From Ottowia thiooxydans DSM 14619 (lineage in GTDB: Bacteria > Pseudomonadota > Gammaproteobacteria > Burkholderiales > Burkholderiaceae_C), in contig NZ_AUGX01000011.1 of the NCBI RefSeq assembly GCF_000422885.1, positions 186,001 to 250,000 on the forward strand: 64,000 nt of DNA, written 5' to 3'. The stretch's first letter is position 1, and every line of letters begins with the position of its first letter. Under the pieces are notes generated by a model. The model worked only from the letters and a program-made list of their open reading frames with translations. It had not been told where the DNA came from and did not search any database. Positions 26,337 to 34,807 of this stretch are shown piece by piece. The position numbers and the translations under genes were made by a program.

Positions 26337-27332
26337 ATGAATACCAGCGAACTCATTCCAGCTTTTCAAAGCACACATACGCCGAACGGGCAAGCCGCGT
26401 CTTCACATGCAGGCCTTGCGGTTTCCCATCCCTCGTCAGCGGGAGCATCACAAGCACCCCTTCTGGATACGCAGCCTGCCCCCATCCCAGCCGTCCCCTA
26501 TGCCGGGCGCCCCCAGAAGGAGACAGTCAGAGGGCGGCGCCTGGGCGCTTTGGTGGGGTCGCTGGTTTCTGCTGTGCTGCCACCGGCCTGTGGCCTGGGT
26601 TTGCTTGTATTGATTTGGGCCATCGTTTCATCTGCCACAGGCAATACCGTGCCGGGGCCTGTGGAGACGTGGCACCAGGCGGTGGAGGTGTTCCGAGATC
26701 CGTTCTATCACAACGGACCCAACGACCAAGGCGTGGGCTGGAACGTGCTGGCTTCGCTTCAGCGGGTGGCGATAGGCTTTGGACTGGCGGCCTTGGTGGG
26801 CATTCCCGCAGGTTTCGTCATCGGCAGGTTTGACTTCCTTTCTCGTATGTTCAACCCACTGATCAGCCTGCTCCGGCCCGTATCGCCGTTGGCTTGGTTG
26901 CCCATTGGTTTGTTGGTCTTCAAAGGGGCGAACCCGGCAGCCATCTGGACCATTTTTATCTGCTCTATCTGGCCCATGATCATCAACACCGCCGTGGGCG
27001 TACAGCGTGTGCCGCAGGATTACATGAACGTGGCGCGTGTGCTGAACTTAAGCGAATGGAAAATCGCCACCACCGTTCTGTTTCCGGCGGTCTTGCCCTA
27101 TATGCTGACCGGCGTGCGGCTGGCTGTGGGCACTGCATGGTTGGTCATCGTGGCTGCCGAGATGCTCACGGGGGGCGTGGGCATCGGCTTCTGGGTATGG
27201 GACGAGTGGAACAACCTGAATGTGAAGAACATCATTGTGGCCATTTTCGTGATTGGCATTGTGGGCTTGGTGCTGGAGATGGCGCTGGTCAAGATAGCCA
27301 CCGCGTTTACTTTCGAAGAGGTGAAATCATGA
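26337..27332 (+). CDS. nrtB: Nitrate ABC transporter permease
   Basis: 331 residues. After an unusually long N-terminal extension of about 70 residues rich in Ser, Ala and Pro come five or six membrane helices of the SsuC/NrtB type. The family loop EWKIATTVLFPAVLPYMLTG holds the conserved EAA-like coupling segment. The ATG at 26337 lies two bases after the nrtA stop. The homodimer forms the channel of the nitrate importer. Confidence 0.93.
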   Translation: MNTSELIPAFQSTHTPNGQAASSHAGLAVSHPSSAGASQAPLLDTQPAPIPAVPYAGRPQKETVRGRRLGALVGSLVSAVLPPACGLGLLVLIWAIVSSATGNTVPGPVETWHQAVEVFRDPFYHNGPNDQGVGWNVLASLQRVAIGFGLAALVGIPAGFVIGRFDFLSRMFNPLISLLRPVSPLAWLPIGLLVFKGANPAAIWTIFICSIWPMIINTAVGVQRVPQDYMNVARVLNLSEWKIATTVLFPAVLPYMLTGVRLAVGTAWLVIVAAEMLTGGVGIGFWVWDEWNNLNVKNIIVAIFVIGIVGLVLEMALVKIATAFTFEEVKS

Positions 27333-28132
27333 GCGATGCCAAGTTCATTGAAGTCCAAGGCGTAGAACAAACGTTCAAGACCGCCAAGGGTTTGTTCCCT
27401 GCGCTGCGCGACATTGATCTGAATATTGCCAAAGGCGAATTCGTGGCGCTCATTGGTCACTCGGGTTGCGGCAAGAGCACGTTGCTGAACTTGATCGCAG
27501 GCCTGACCACTCCAACGGCGGGAGTGCTTCTTTGTGGCAACAAGGAAATCAATGGCCCTGGTCCTGAGCGGGCCGTTGTGTTTCAGAACCATTCGCTGCT
27601 GCCTTGGCTGACCTGCGAAGGCAATGTCTACCTGGCGGTAGAGCGGGTATTTGGCGCCAAGGAAAGCAAAGCGCGCTTGAAAGAGCGCACCGCCGCAGCC
27701 CTGGACATGGTGGGCCTGAGTCACGCCGCACACAAGCGCCCTGGTGAGATATCTGGCGGGATGAAGCAGCGCGTGGGCATTGCGCGTGCGTTGTCGATGG
27801 AGCCTCAGGTGCTGTTGATGGACGAACCCTTTGGTGCACTTGATGCACTGACGCGCGCCAAGCTGCAGGACGAACTACTGGAGATCGTCGCTCGTACGCG
27901 AAGCACCGTCGTCATGGTGACCCACGATGTGGACGAGGCGGTGCTCTTGTCAGACAAGATCGTGATGATGACCAATGGCCCCGCCGCGACAATTGGCGAA
28001 GTCCTGCGTGTCGACATCGAGCGTCCGCGCAAGCGCGTGGCGCTGGCTGAAGATCCGCGCTATCTGCAAGCGCGTAAGGCGGTGATTGATTTTCTCTACA
28101 CGCGGCAGGGGCATGTGGAGAGGGTTGCTTGA
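27329..28132 (+). CDS. nrtD: Nitrate ABC transporter ATP-binding protein
   Basis: 267 residues. Walker A GHSGCGKST, Q-loop VFQNHSLLPWLTCEGN, signature SGGMKQRVGIARAL, Walker B VLLMDEPFGALD and switch His in VTHDVDEAV are all present. This is the SsuB/NrtD/TauB class. Its ATG overlaps the permease stop by four bases (ATGA). Only one ATPase gene is present, so it presumably works as a homodimer, unlike cyanobacterial NrtC/NrtD pairs. An inverted repeat follows at 28153-28185. Confidence 0.93.
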   Translation: MSDAKFIEVQGVEQTFKTAKGLFPALRDIDLNIAKGEFVALIGHSGCGKSTLLNLIAGLTTPTAGVLLCGNKEINGPGPERAVVFQNHSLLPWLTCEGNVYLAVERVFGAKESKARLKERTAAALDMVGLSHAAHKRPGEISGGMKQRVGIARALSMEPQVLLMDEPFGALDALTRAKLQDELLEIVARTRSTVVMVTHDVDEAVLLSDKIVMMTNGPAATIGEVLRVDIERPRKRVALAEDPRYLQARKAVIDFLYTRQGHVERVA

Positions 28133-28152
28133 TTTTGTGATGGATGGCTAAC

Positions 28153-28185
28153 CCCAGGTTCCTCGCCGATGCCAACGAACCTGGG
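28153..28185. terminator. Possible terminator hairpin between nrtD and the reductase operon
   Basis: CCCAGGTTC and GAACCTGGG form a perfect nine-base-pair stem around 15 bases. It sits between two converging genes. No proper T-tract follows on either strand, so termination is inferred from position and stem strength. Confidence 0.5.
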
Positions 28186-28228
28186 TAGAGGCTCCTTTAA
28201 CCCAGCCAAATCTGGGAGCTTGGAGTGA

Positions 28229-29335
28229 TCAACGGACCGGGACGTGCTTTGCCGGGTCAGGAAGAATCTTCCTGTCTGCCAAAACCGTCAGCCAGTGCTT
28301 GACGCAGGATTCCGTGTCGTAGACCTGGTGGAAGCCAGCATTCTTGATTTTTACGGTGCTCACGAAAGCTGGCGCGGGAGCGGCTTTCAACCCGTACCCG
28401 AATCTGGCGTCTGCTGAGAAGTGAGATTCACCAAGTATTTGCGCCATTGTTAACGGACGCAGATCTTGGTTCGCCACGATGTTCTGCCAGACCGCTGATT
28501 GGGAGGGCAGATACTCCGCCAGTTTTTGAGGCTGGTCAGGCCCGAGCTTCACTTGCAGGAAGTCCGCCAATGCAGGCCAGAGGTCCTTCCAGCTGAACAC
28601 TTCTCCGTTGGTTAGATTGAAATGTTCGTTCCAGGCTTGTCGGTTGCCCGCCGCCCAGACGCAGGCATCTCCAATCAAGCGCGTGTCTACAGCCTCGCGA
28701 GGGTAGGAGACATGGCCTGTGTATGAGAATACTTGACCCAGTTCCCGACACAACGCAGCGTAAACACCAATCACGGGGATGGTGTTCATGGCGACTCCTA
28801 CATTAGGGCCCACCACAATCGTTGGCCTGAAAATATTCCAACCAAAGCCGATCTCGCTTGCTTTTTCTTTGATGTAGTCTTCTTGGAACCAGTATGAGTT
28901 GGGATGGTCGTCGCGGGCGTAACGCTCCCTGGCGGGTATGCGAATGGGGTGCAAGTGAACACCGTAGGCCTTGGTTCCCTGCAACAGTGACACGTGCTGC
29001 AGCTTTGTTCCACGGCTCAGAGGCTCCACTATGTTCTGGATCATTTTCAGATTGGTATCCATCTGATCCATGTCTTGCCAACCTTGTATCAACCCCGGCT
29101 TTTCAAAAACCGCGGCATACACCAGGTGACTGACCTCGGGCAGAGCTCCGAATGCCTTGAGGCACTCATCTGCGTTTTGCAGGTCTACAGGCAAATGCCT
29201 GAAAGGCTTGGCGCTGCTGACTTCCGGCCGCCGCCGGGAGACGGCGATGACCTCCCAGCCGGCGTTGAGAAATGAATCTACAGCAGCAGTGCCAACGAGC
29301 CCGCTAGCCCCTGCGATAAGAACAGTCTGAGTCAT
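28229..29335 (-). CDS. SDR-superfamily reductase of the PRISE (progesterone 5-beta-reductase / iridoid synthase) type
   Basis: 368 residues. A Rossmann start (VLIAGASGLVG) binds NADPH, and the catalytic segment SYWFQEDYIKEKA carries the Tyr-x3-Lys-like pair of the PRISE group, which reduces enone double bonds by 1,4-addition of hydride. Length fits the group (350-390). The ATG at 29335 is preferred; a TTG at 29347 overlapping the upstream stop is possible. It is the last gene of an operon with a Bug receptor, a lactonase-like protein and AtuA, so an isoprenoid, terpenoid or cyclic enone is the likely substrate. The exact substrate is unknown. Confidence 0.8.
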   Translation of the reverse strand: MTQTVLIAGASGLVGTAAVDSFLNAGWEVIAVSRRRPEVSSAKPFRHLPVDLQNADECLKAFGALPEVSHLVYAAVFEKPGLIQGWQDMDQMDTNLKMIQNIVEPLSRGTKLQHVSLLQGTKAYGVHLHPIRIPARERYARDDHPNSYWFQEDYIKEKASEIGFGWNIFRPTIVVGPNVGVAMNTIPVIGVYAALCRELGQVFSYTGHVSYPREAVDTRLIGDACVWAAGNRQAWNEHFNLTNGEVFSWKDLWPALADFLQVKLGPDQPQKLAEYLPSQSAVWQNIVANQDLRPLTMAQILGESHFSADARFGYGLKAAPAPAFVSTVKIKNAGFHQVYDTESCVKHWLTVLADRKILPDPAKHVPVR

Positions 29336-29343
29336 TGAGGTGA

Positions 29344-30315
29344 TCAATCCATTTGCAGGTTGATGGATTTGAAGAGCTCCTTGAAACGTGCGTGTTCCGT
29401 GCTCATGCGCTTGCCAAACTCCTGGCGGCTCTCGGTGCCGGCAGCGATTCCCAAGGCGCTAAACCTCTCCTGCACTTCCGGGTTGCGCACGGCCTTGCTG
29501 ATCTCTTCGCTCAGGCGAGCAAGGATTTCTGGAGGTGTTCCTGCAGGCGCAACGAGGCCATACCAGGCCGCACTTTCAGCACCTGGCAAGCCAGCTTCCG
29601 CCACGGTAGGAACGTCTGGCAAGAGAGCGGAGCGTTTGGTGTCAGCCACGGCCAGTGCGCGCAGTTGGCCTGATTTCACGAAGGGAAGAATAGGGGGGAC
29701 GCCGCTGATGACCAACTGAGTGCGTCCGCCAAGGGTGTCAGTGATGGCTTCGCTATTACCCTTGTACGGCACATGCAGTACCTTGGCTTTGGAAAGATGC
29801 TGGAACATCTCGCCCGCAATATGCCCGCTGGTGCCCATACCTGCTGAGGCATAACTGACTTTTTCCGGATTGGCTTTGGCGTAGGCGATCAACTCTCGCA
29901 GATCTTTGAAAGGCTGTGAGGGATTTGCCAGGATCACATTAGGGCCTGTGGCGATCAGCGCCACGGGCACCAGATCCACCATGGAGTCGTACGGCATTTT
30001 CTTGCGGACATTGGGATTGACGGTGATTGGGCCTGCTGAGGCGAAACCAATCGTGTAGCCATCTTTTTCTGCCTTGGCAACGAAGTTGGTGCCCAGATCG
30101 CCGCCGGCGCCAGGCTTGTTGTCCACAATCACGGGTTGTCCGAGTTGCTCTGACAGGGGCTTGGCAATCAAGCGGGCGATGATGTCAATGGAGCTGCCAG
30201 GGCCGTAGGTGGCAATCAGTTTGATGGGCTTGCTTGGGTACGCAGCGGTTTGCGCGGTCGCCAGAACGGAGCATAGGCCCAAGCCCAAGCCCGCGATGAG
30301 GTGATGAAATTTCAT
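29344..30315 (-). CDS. Bug-family (TctC-like) periplasmic solute receptor
   Basis: 323 residues with a signal peptide (hydrophobic core LIAGLGLGLCSVLATA, cleavage near AQTA). It has the family start YPSKPIKLIATYGPGSSIDIIARLIAKPL and the usual VIVDNKPGAGGDLGTNFVAK and APAGTPPEIL segments. Bug receptors bind carboxylates and hand them to TctAB-type transporters, whose genes are not nearby. Its place between the enone reductase and the lactonase-like gene suggests it binds a carboxylic intermediate of the same pathway. It may also serve as a sensor. Confidence 0.93.
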   Translation of the reverse strand: MKFHHLIAGLGLGLCSVLATAQTAAYPSKPIKLIATYGPGSSIDIIARLIAKPLSEQLGQPVIVDNKPGAGGDLGTNFVAKAEKDGYTIGFASAGPITVNPNVRKKMPYDSMVDLVPVALIATGPNVILANPSQPFKDLRELIAYAKANPEKVSYASAGMGTSGHIAGEMFQHLSKAKVLHVPYKGNSEAITDTLGGRTQLVISGVPPILPFVKSGQLRALAVADTKRSALLPDVPTVAEAGLPGAESAAWYGLVAPAGTPPEILARLSEEISKAVRNPEVQERFSALGIAAGTESRQEFGKRMSTEHARFKELFKSINLQMD

Positions 30316-30339
30316 GTCTTTGTCTCCTGGAAAAAATGA

Positions 30340-31254
30340 TTAGGTATGAGAAAACATCACGCGGCCGGGATGAGGCAAGTGAGCTTGCAAAATGGCACCT
30401 CTTTCAGCTTCCGTGATGAAGAGCGTGCGGCGATCGGGTCCGCCAAATGCCACGTTGGTGGTGCGCAGGCCAGTACAGGATCTGATGCGGTAGAGGGGCT
30501 CACCAATGGGGCTGAAGATCCAGACAGTTCCGGCTTGCGCATGAACCACGGCGAGATTGCACGCCTCATCCATGGCCAGGCCATCGGGCCCTGCGGTGCT
30601 GCCCGAGAGTTGAATGAAGCGGCTGACCTTGCCTCTAGCCCCGTTGGGCTCTATGCGCAGGGCATAGATGGCGTTGTCATGGGTCAAGGCGACATACAAC
30701 ACGTTCTCCGCCTTGTTCATCACCAAACCATTGGGGCCAGGTAAACCGTCCATCAGGAGGTCTACTGTTTTTCCGTCCGCACGGAGCCGGAAAACCCGGC
30801 CTGTCGGGTTGTCCAGGGAGCTCTCGCCCTGGTCGGTGAAATACAAGTCGCCGTTGGACGCAAAGAAGAGGTCGTTCAAACCCCTCAGGCCTTCGCGTTT
30901 CACATGTTGAAGATAGGGCTGAATGGTTTTGGCCACTGGATCCAGCAGCATCAAGCCATGCAAGTGGTCCGCCACAAAAATTCGCCCATCACGATGGATC
31001 TTCAAACCGTTGGGCTCACCCGCGTAGCTCACCACCACCTCAAACTCGCCGGCAGGGCTTACGCGCAAGATGCGTCCGTGTGCCAGGTCGACGCACCAGA
31101 GGTTGCCACTGCGGTCAAAGGCAGGGCCCTCCAGGAAGGAATGCATCTTCGTATGGCGGGCGTCCAACCATGTGGATGACTGATCGGTTAAATGAAGTGA
31201 TTCGGGCAGTTGCGCGAAGATTTCGGTCTGCAGGATTTCGGCTGGAGGGTACAT
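30340..31254 (-). CDS. SMP-30/gluconolactonase-family protein
   Basis: 304-residue six-bladed beta-propeller. Metal-ligand positions of the family are visible: Glu in SFLEGPAFDRSGNLW, Asn in GLRGLNDLFF and LPGPNGLVMN, and Asp in GPDGLAMDE. The family hydrolyses lactones or related esters. No signal peptide is seen, so it is cytoplasmic. It may open a lactone ring formed during degradation of the operon's substrate. A gap of 24 bp separates it from the Bug gene. Confidence 0.87.
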   Translation of the reverse strand: MYPPAEILQTEIFAQLPESLHLTDQSSTWLDARHTKMHSFLEGPAFDRSGNLWCVDLAHGRILRVSPAGEFEVVVSYAGEPNGLKIHRDGRIFVADHLHGLMLLDPVAKTIQPYLQHVKREGLRGLNDLFFASNGDLYFTDQGESSLDNPTGRVFRLRADGKTVDLLMDGLPGPNGLVMNKAENVLYVALTHDNAIYALRIEPNGARGKVSRFIQLSGSTAGPDGLAMDEACNLAVVHAQAGTVWIFSPIGEPLYRIRSCTGLRTTNVAFGGPDRRTLFITEAERGAILQAHLPHPGRVMFSHT

Positions 31255-31262
31255 GCGGTGCC

Positions 31263-31577
31263 TTATTGATCAGAGAGCTCGATGCCGAGCATCAGGGCGC
31301 TGAGCGTTTTGCCGTGAGGGTCCAATCGGAGTGATCGTGTGACGCCACCGGCCAACACATTGGGAATGACGAAGTTCAAGGCTTTGAGGCTTTCAACCTC
31401 ATACCTTCGAACCGCGCCAGCGCCCAGATGAGAAAAAGCGTTTGCCACACGTTCTACCGTGAGCTCTCGGCGCAACCTTTCCCAAGCCGAATCGTTGTAG
31501 GCGAACACGGCTATGTTCGATGTATTGCCTTTGTCGCCCGCGCGGGCATGGGCCAGTTCGTGTACAAGAATTCCCAT
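31263..31577 (-). CDS. AtuA C-terminal-like small subunit
   Basis: 104 residues, opening LVHELAHARAGDKGNTSNIAVFAYN. In many bacteria this domain is fused behind the AtuA N-terminal domain; here it is a separate gene two bases downstream of that partner. The function is not established. The two proteins probably form a complex that replaces the fused version. Confidence 0.8.
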   Translation of the reverse strand: MGILVHELAHARAGDKGNTSNIAVFAYNDSAWERLRRELTVERVANAFSHLGAGAVRRYEVESLKALNFVIPNVLAGGVTRSLRLDPHGKTLSALMLGIELSDQ

Positions 31578-31579
31578 CT

Positions 31580-32938
31580 TTACGCTCCCACGGTGATGAT
31601 TTCCGGGCTAACCCAGTGGCGCGGAATCAGCAAACCATCCACGGCGATGATTTCTTTCGCACCGTGGTTGAGGGGGCCTCCAGCGCCATAGGGCCCCTGC
31701 ATGTTCAGTTGCCGAACGTGGTCTCCGATCAGGTTGGCGCTTTTCTTGTCAGGACACCTGGCGGCGACACGCAGGCGAACTTCATACGGTTCGCCGGACA
31801 TCGCTTTGGCGTGGCTGCCATGCAAGCTGTTCATCCCAATCAGGTCCACCTGGATCTCACTGGCTTGACCTCCGTCCAGCCGAAATCGTTCTTTTACGAT
31901 GTCCGCTGCGAGTTGGGCACGTGCCACCGCATTGGGGCCTGCATAAGCGACTTCTCCGCTTCCAATCCACCCATCGAAATAGCCCACCACCACCTTGTAG
32001 CTGTCAGTGCGTTTGGCGGCACTGGAAACCCGCACCGCCACGCGGTCAGGATTGACTTCCTCGAACTGCAGCCGATTCAATGAGAGAACGCAGTCCGGAG
32101 TGATGTAGGCATTGGGGTCATGGATCTCATACAGGGCTTGTTCGCTGCAGGTCATGCGATCCAATCGGCCACCCGATCCATCGGGCTTCCCTATGAACAA
32201 CTCACCGTTTGGAAAGATATCTGCGAACGGATAGGGGAGCTCTGCCAGACGGGGGACGTCTTTCTTACCGGGGTCAGCGAAGTAGCCACCTGTGATCTGT
32301 GCCGAACATTCCAGCAGATGGCCCATGATGATCCCGGAGGCCAGCTTGGGTAGATCGTCGTAGCTCCAGCCATGGTGATGCAAAGCCACCCCGAGAAACA
32401 GAGAGGGATCTGCGACACGGCCGGTCATCACCACATGCGCGCCGGTGGCCAATGCGTCTCTGACGACATCCGCCCCCAGATAGGCATTCGCGGACGCGAT
32501 TTTCGGCAGGATCTCCTCCAAGGGAAGTTGGCGATCCATTAACTGAAGTTCAGGGTGCATGCGTACGCGCTCAAGCACGTCATCGCCCACCACTGCGGCG
32601 CATTTCAAACCTTCCCATCCGAGCGAGTTCCCAATCTCCTGGGCTGCCTTTGCAGCGCCTATGGGATTGGCTGCCCCCATGTTGGAAACCAGGCGCACGC
32701 CCTTTTCCTTGCACAAAGGGAGGAAGGCGCGCATGCGCTCCCCGAGCATGGGATTGAAGCCTTTGCTTGGGTCGTTGCGAAGAGTGAGCGCTTCTCGTGC
32801 AATGGTGCGTTCAGCCAGGCATTCGCACACGAGGTAGTCCAAGTCGCATTGCTCTAGGAGTTTGAGCGCTGGGCCAATGCGGTCGTCTGCCATGCCAGCG
32901 CCAACGCCAATACGTAATCTGTTCTTTTGCCTGTCCAT
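31580..32938 (-). CDS. atuA: Acyclic terpene utilisation AtuA-family protein (N-terminal domain)
   Basis: 452 residues, matching the AtuA domain (RIGVGAGMADDRIGPALKLLEQCDLDYLVCECLAE at the start). In Pseudomonas AtuA belongs to the citronellol/geraniol gene cluster, but its reaction is not settled, and homologues occur in many catabolic operons. The ATG at 32938 was chosen over 32950 and 32992 because the family begins close to it; none has a strong ribosome binding site. First gene of a five-gene operon divergent from a LysR regulator. The label should not be read as proof of citronellol use. Confidence 0.85.
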   Translation of the reverse strand: MDRQKNRLRIGVGAGMADDRIGPALKLLEQCDLDYLVCECLAERTIAREALTLRNDPSKGFNPMLGERMRAFLPLCKEKGVRLVSNMGAANPIGAAKAAQEIGNSLGWEGLKCAAVVGDDVLERVRMHPELQLMDRQLPLEEILPKIASANAYLGADVVRDALATGAHVVMTGRVADPSLFLGVALHHHGWSYDDLPKLASGIIMGHLLECSAQITGGYFADPGKKDVPRLAELPYPFADIFPNGELFIGKPDGSGGRLDRMTCSEQALYEIHDPNAYITPDCVLSLNRLQFEEVNPDRVAVRVSSAAKRTDSYKVVVGYFDGWIGSGEVAYAGPNAVARAQLAADIVKERFRLDGGQASEIQVDLIGMNSLHGSHAKAMSGEPYEVRLRVAARCPDKKSANLIGDHVRQLNMQGPYGAGGPLNHGAKEIIAVDGLLIPRHWVSPEIITVGA

Positions 32939-33000
32939 GCTTCGTTTCATGAGTTGCGAAGCGCAGTATCGAGCGATTGTCGCAATGCTCAAAATGTTAA

Positions 33001-33024
33001 ATTTTCATCTCCGTGATAATAAAA
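33001..33024. promoter_or_regulatory. LysR-type operator candidate in the atuA/lysR divergent region
   Basis: ATTTTCATC and GATAATAAAAT form an imperfect dyad with ATC-N4-GAT near the centre. It is placed between the two divergent starts, where LysR regulators usually bind. Confidence 0.45.
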
Positions 33025-33034
33025 TCGCATTACG

Positions 33035-33955
33035 ATGACGAGCGCACAACAAACCCTGTCTATTCCAGAGCTGGAGGCCGTACTGCTGGTAGCAGAAACG
33101 CGCAACTTCCGTATGGCGGCCGAACGTGCGTTTATTTCGCAACCCGCCTTGAGCCGCCGCGTTCAAGCTGCCGAACAGAAAATCAACGCCAGGCTTTTTG
33201 ATCGCACCAAGCACAGCGTTGCATTGACCGACGCCGGGGCGGAGTTGGTTCCCATCGCGCAGCGCATGCTGTCCGAGTTCCGGCATTCGCTTAGCGATCT
33301 TTCCGAGTTCATTGCTGGGCGCCGGGGGAGCTTGACGGTGTGGGCATTGCCTTCCATTGCAGCGGCGCTGTTGCCGCCTGCAGCACGGGCTTTTCAGCGG
33401 ACCCACCCCAAGGTGAGGCTCTTGATCCAGTCAGCTTCCGCTCGCCAGGTCACGCAGGCCGTGGCGGATGGCGGGGCAGATTTCGGCCTTTCGGTGGCGG
33501 TGCCGGATTCACCAGGCGGGATTCAATTCGATCCACTCCTCACTGAGAATTTCGTGATGATCTGTCCTCGCGGTGATCCCTTGGCGAAAAGGCGGCGCGT
33601 TGATTGGAGCGTCTTCGCCAGCCGTCCATTTGTGGCGAGCGGGCCCGCCAGCAGCATCCGGCTCGTGACTGATCAGGTGTTTGTGGCTACAGGGCAAACA
33701 CTGGATGCCCAGTTCGTGGCAGACAATATTTCAGTCGTCGGCGCGATGGTCGCCGCGGGGGTGGGCATCGCAGCTGTTCCCGAGTTGGCGTTGCGCTTGA
33801 TGGATAGGGATCGCTTGCAAAGCGTGGCTCTGCATGCTCCTACGGCGACACGTGAGATTGGGGTTCTGACCCGCCAGCAGCGTTCTCTCTCCTCTGCCGC
33901 GCAGGCTTTTCTGTCAACGCTTCAAACCACAGGGGCGTCGGCGATTGATCCCTGA
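33035..33955 (+). CDS. LysR-family transcriptional regulator
   Basis: 306 residues: N-terminal winged HTH (about 9-68, FRMAAERAFISQPALSRRVQAAEQKINARLFDR) and a periplasmic-binding-protein-like effector domain (about 95-295). It is divergent from the AtuA operon with 96 bp between starts, and most likely activates it on binding a pathway intermediate. The ATG at 33035 has only a weak upstream purine stretch. Confidence 0.92.
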   Translation: MTSAQQTLSIPELEAVLLVAETRNFRMAAERAFISQPALSRRVQAAEQKINARLFDRTKHSVALTDAGAELVPIAQRMLSEFRHSLSDLSEFIAGRRGSLTVWALPSIAAALLPPAARAFQRTHPKVRLLIQSASARQVTQAVADGGADFGLSVAVPDSPGGIQFDPLLTENFVMICPRGDPLAKRRRVDWSVFASRPFVASGPASSIRLVTDQVFVATGQTLDAQFVADNISVVGAMVAAGVGIAAVPELALRLMDRDRLQSVALHAPTATREIGVLTRQQRSLSSAAQAFLSTLQTTGASAIDP

Positions 33956-34014
33956 AAGCGGGACGGACTACAACGCCATAATTCAAGCTCCGCCATGAAT
34001 CTTTTGTCCAAGTC

Positions 34015-34770
34015 ATGACCGTAAAGCAAGCAGCCCAGGTGCTCGATCTGCTTGAGTACTTTGCCAAGCGGCGCCAGCCCGCCACTTTGTCAGAAATATC
34101 TGAAGACCTTGGTTGGCCTCGTTCCAGCACCTTTAACCTGCTCACGACCTTGGCTGGGCGAGGCTTTATCTATGAACCCCGTCCTCGAGCTGGTTACTAC
34201 CCCACCCCGATGCTGGAGGACTTGACTCTCAAGATCACTTCAGGGCAGTTCGTGCCGCCAGAGACCAATGCACTCCTGGCTGAACTCTCCGAAATGTCCG
34301 GGGAGACCGCAGTGCTGGCCGCCCAATCAGGCCAGGACGTGGTTTTTCTAGCCTCTGCAGAGTCCGCCCACGCGATGCGCTATACCGCCCCAAAAGGGAA
34401 ACTGGTTCCATTGGTCAGTGCCGCCACCGGGCGGGCGCTGCTTGCACAGCGACCGCTCAAGGAGAGGTCGGTCCTGCTGAAGAAAGCTCGGTACAAAGCC
34501 TACACACCCACCTCTTTAATGAGCCCTGAGGCAGTGGAGGCCGAGATTCAAAAATCCCTGGAGCGAGGTTGGTTCGAAGGGCACCAGGAATACTCGGTGG
34601 GGATGGTGGCTGTCGCTTTTCCTGTGTTCGTGCATGGGCGAAGCTACGCGGTGCTGATTGCCGGTGCTCAGCAACGAATCGAGCACTGCCTGGCTCAGAT
34701 AGCCAGTCAGGGGAGGACCATCATTGAAAAACACCTAGGTTCTGAGGGGCTGGTGAAAACCCTCGGCTAG
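34015..34770 (+). CDS. IclR-family transcriptional regulator
   Basis: 251 residues: N-terminal winged HTH (about 5-65, PATLSEISEDLGWPRSSTFNLLTTLAGRGFI) and IclR effector domain (about 75-245). It lies 37 bp upstream of a family III CoA-transferase gene on the same strand and probably regulates that operon and itself. Closely follows the LysR gene (59 bp) but likely belongs to the next unit. Confidence 0.92.
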   Translation: MTVKQAAQVLDLLEYFAKRRQPATLSEISEDLGWPRSSTFNLLTTLAGRGFIYEPRPRAGYYPTPMLEDLTLKITSGQFVPPETNALLAELSEMSGETAVLAAQSGQDVVFLASAESAHAMRYTAPKGKLVPLVSAATGRALLAQRPLKERSVLLKKARYKAYTPTSLMSPEAVEAEIQKSLERGWFEGHQEYSVGMVAVAFPVFVHGRSYAVLIAGAQQRIEHCLAQIASQGRTIIEKHLGSEGLVKTLG

Positions 34771-34807
34771 CTTGTGTTTTTTGTTCTTGCTCATGTATAT
34801 TTAATTC

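Noticed and set aside
26894-27328. N-terminal extension of the ATPase gene by about 145 codons
   Set aside because: The extension lies in another frame of nrtB. The ATG at 27329 overlaps the nrtB stop and gives a normal-length ATPase.
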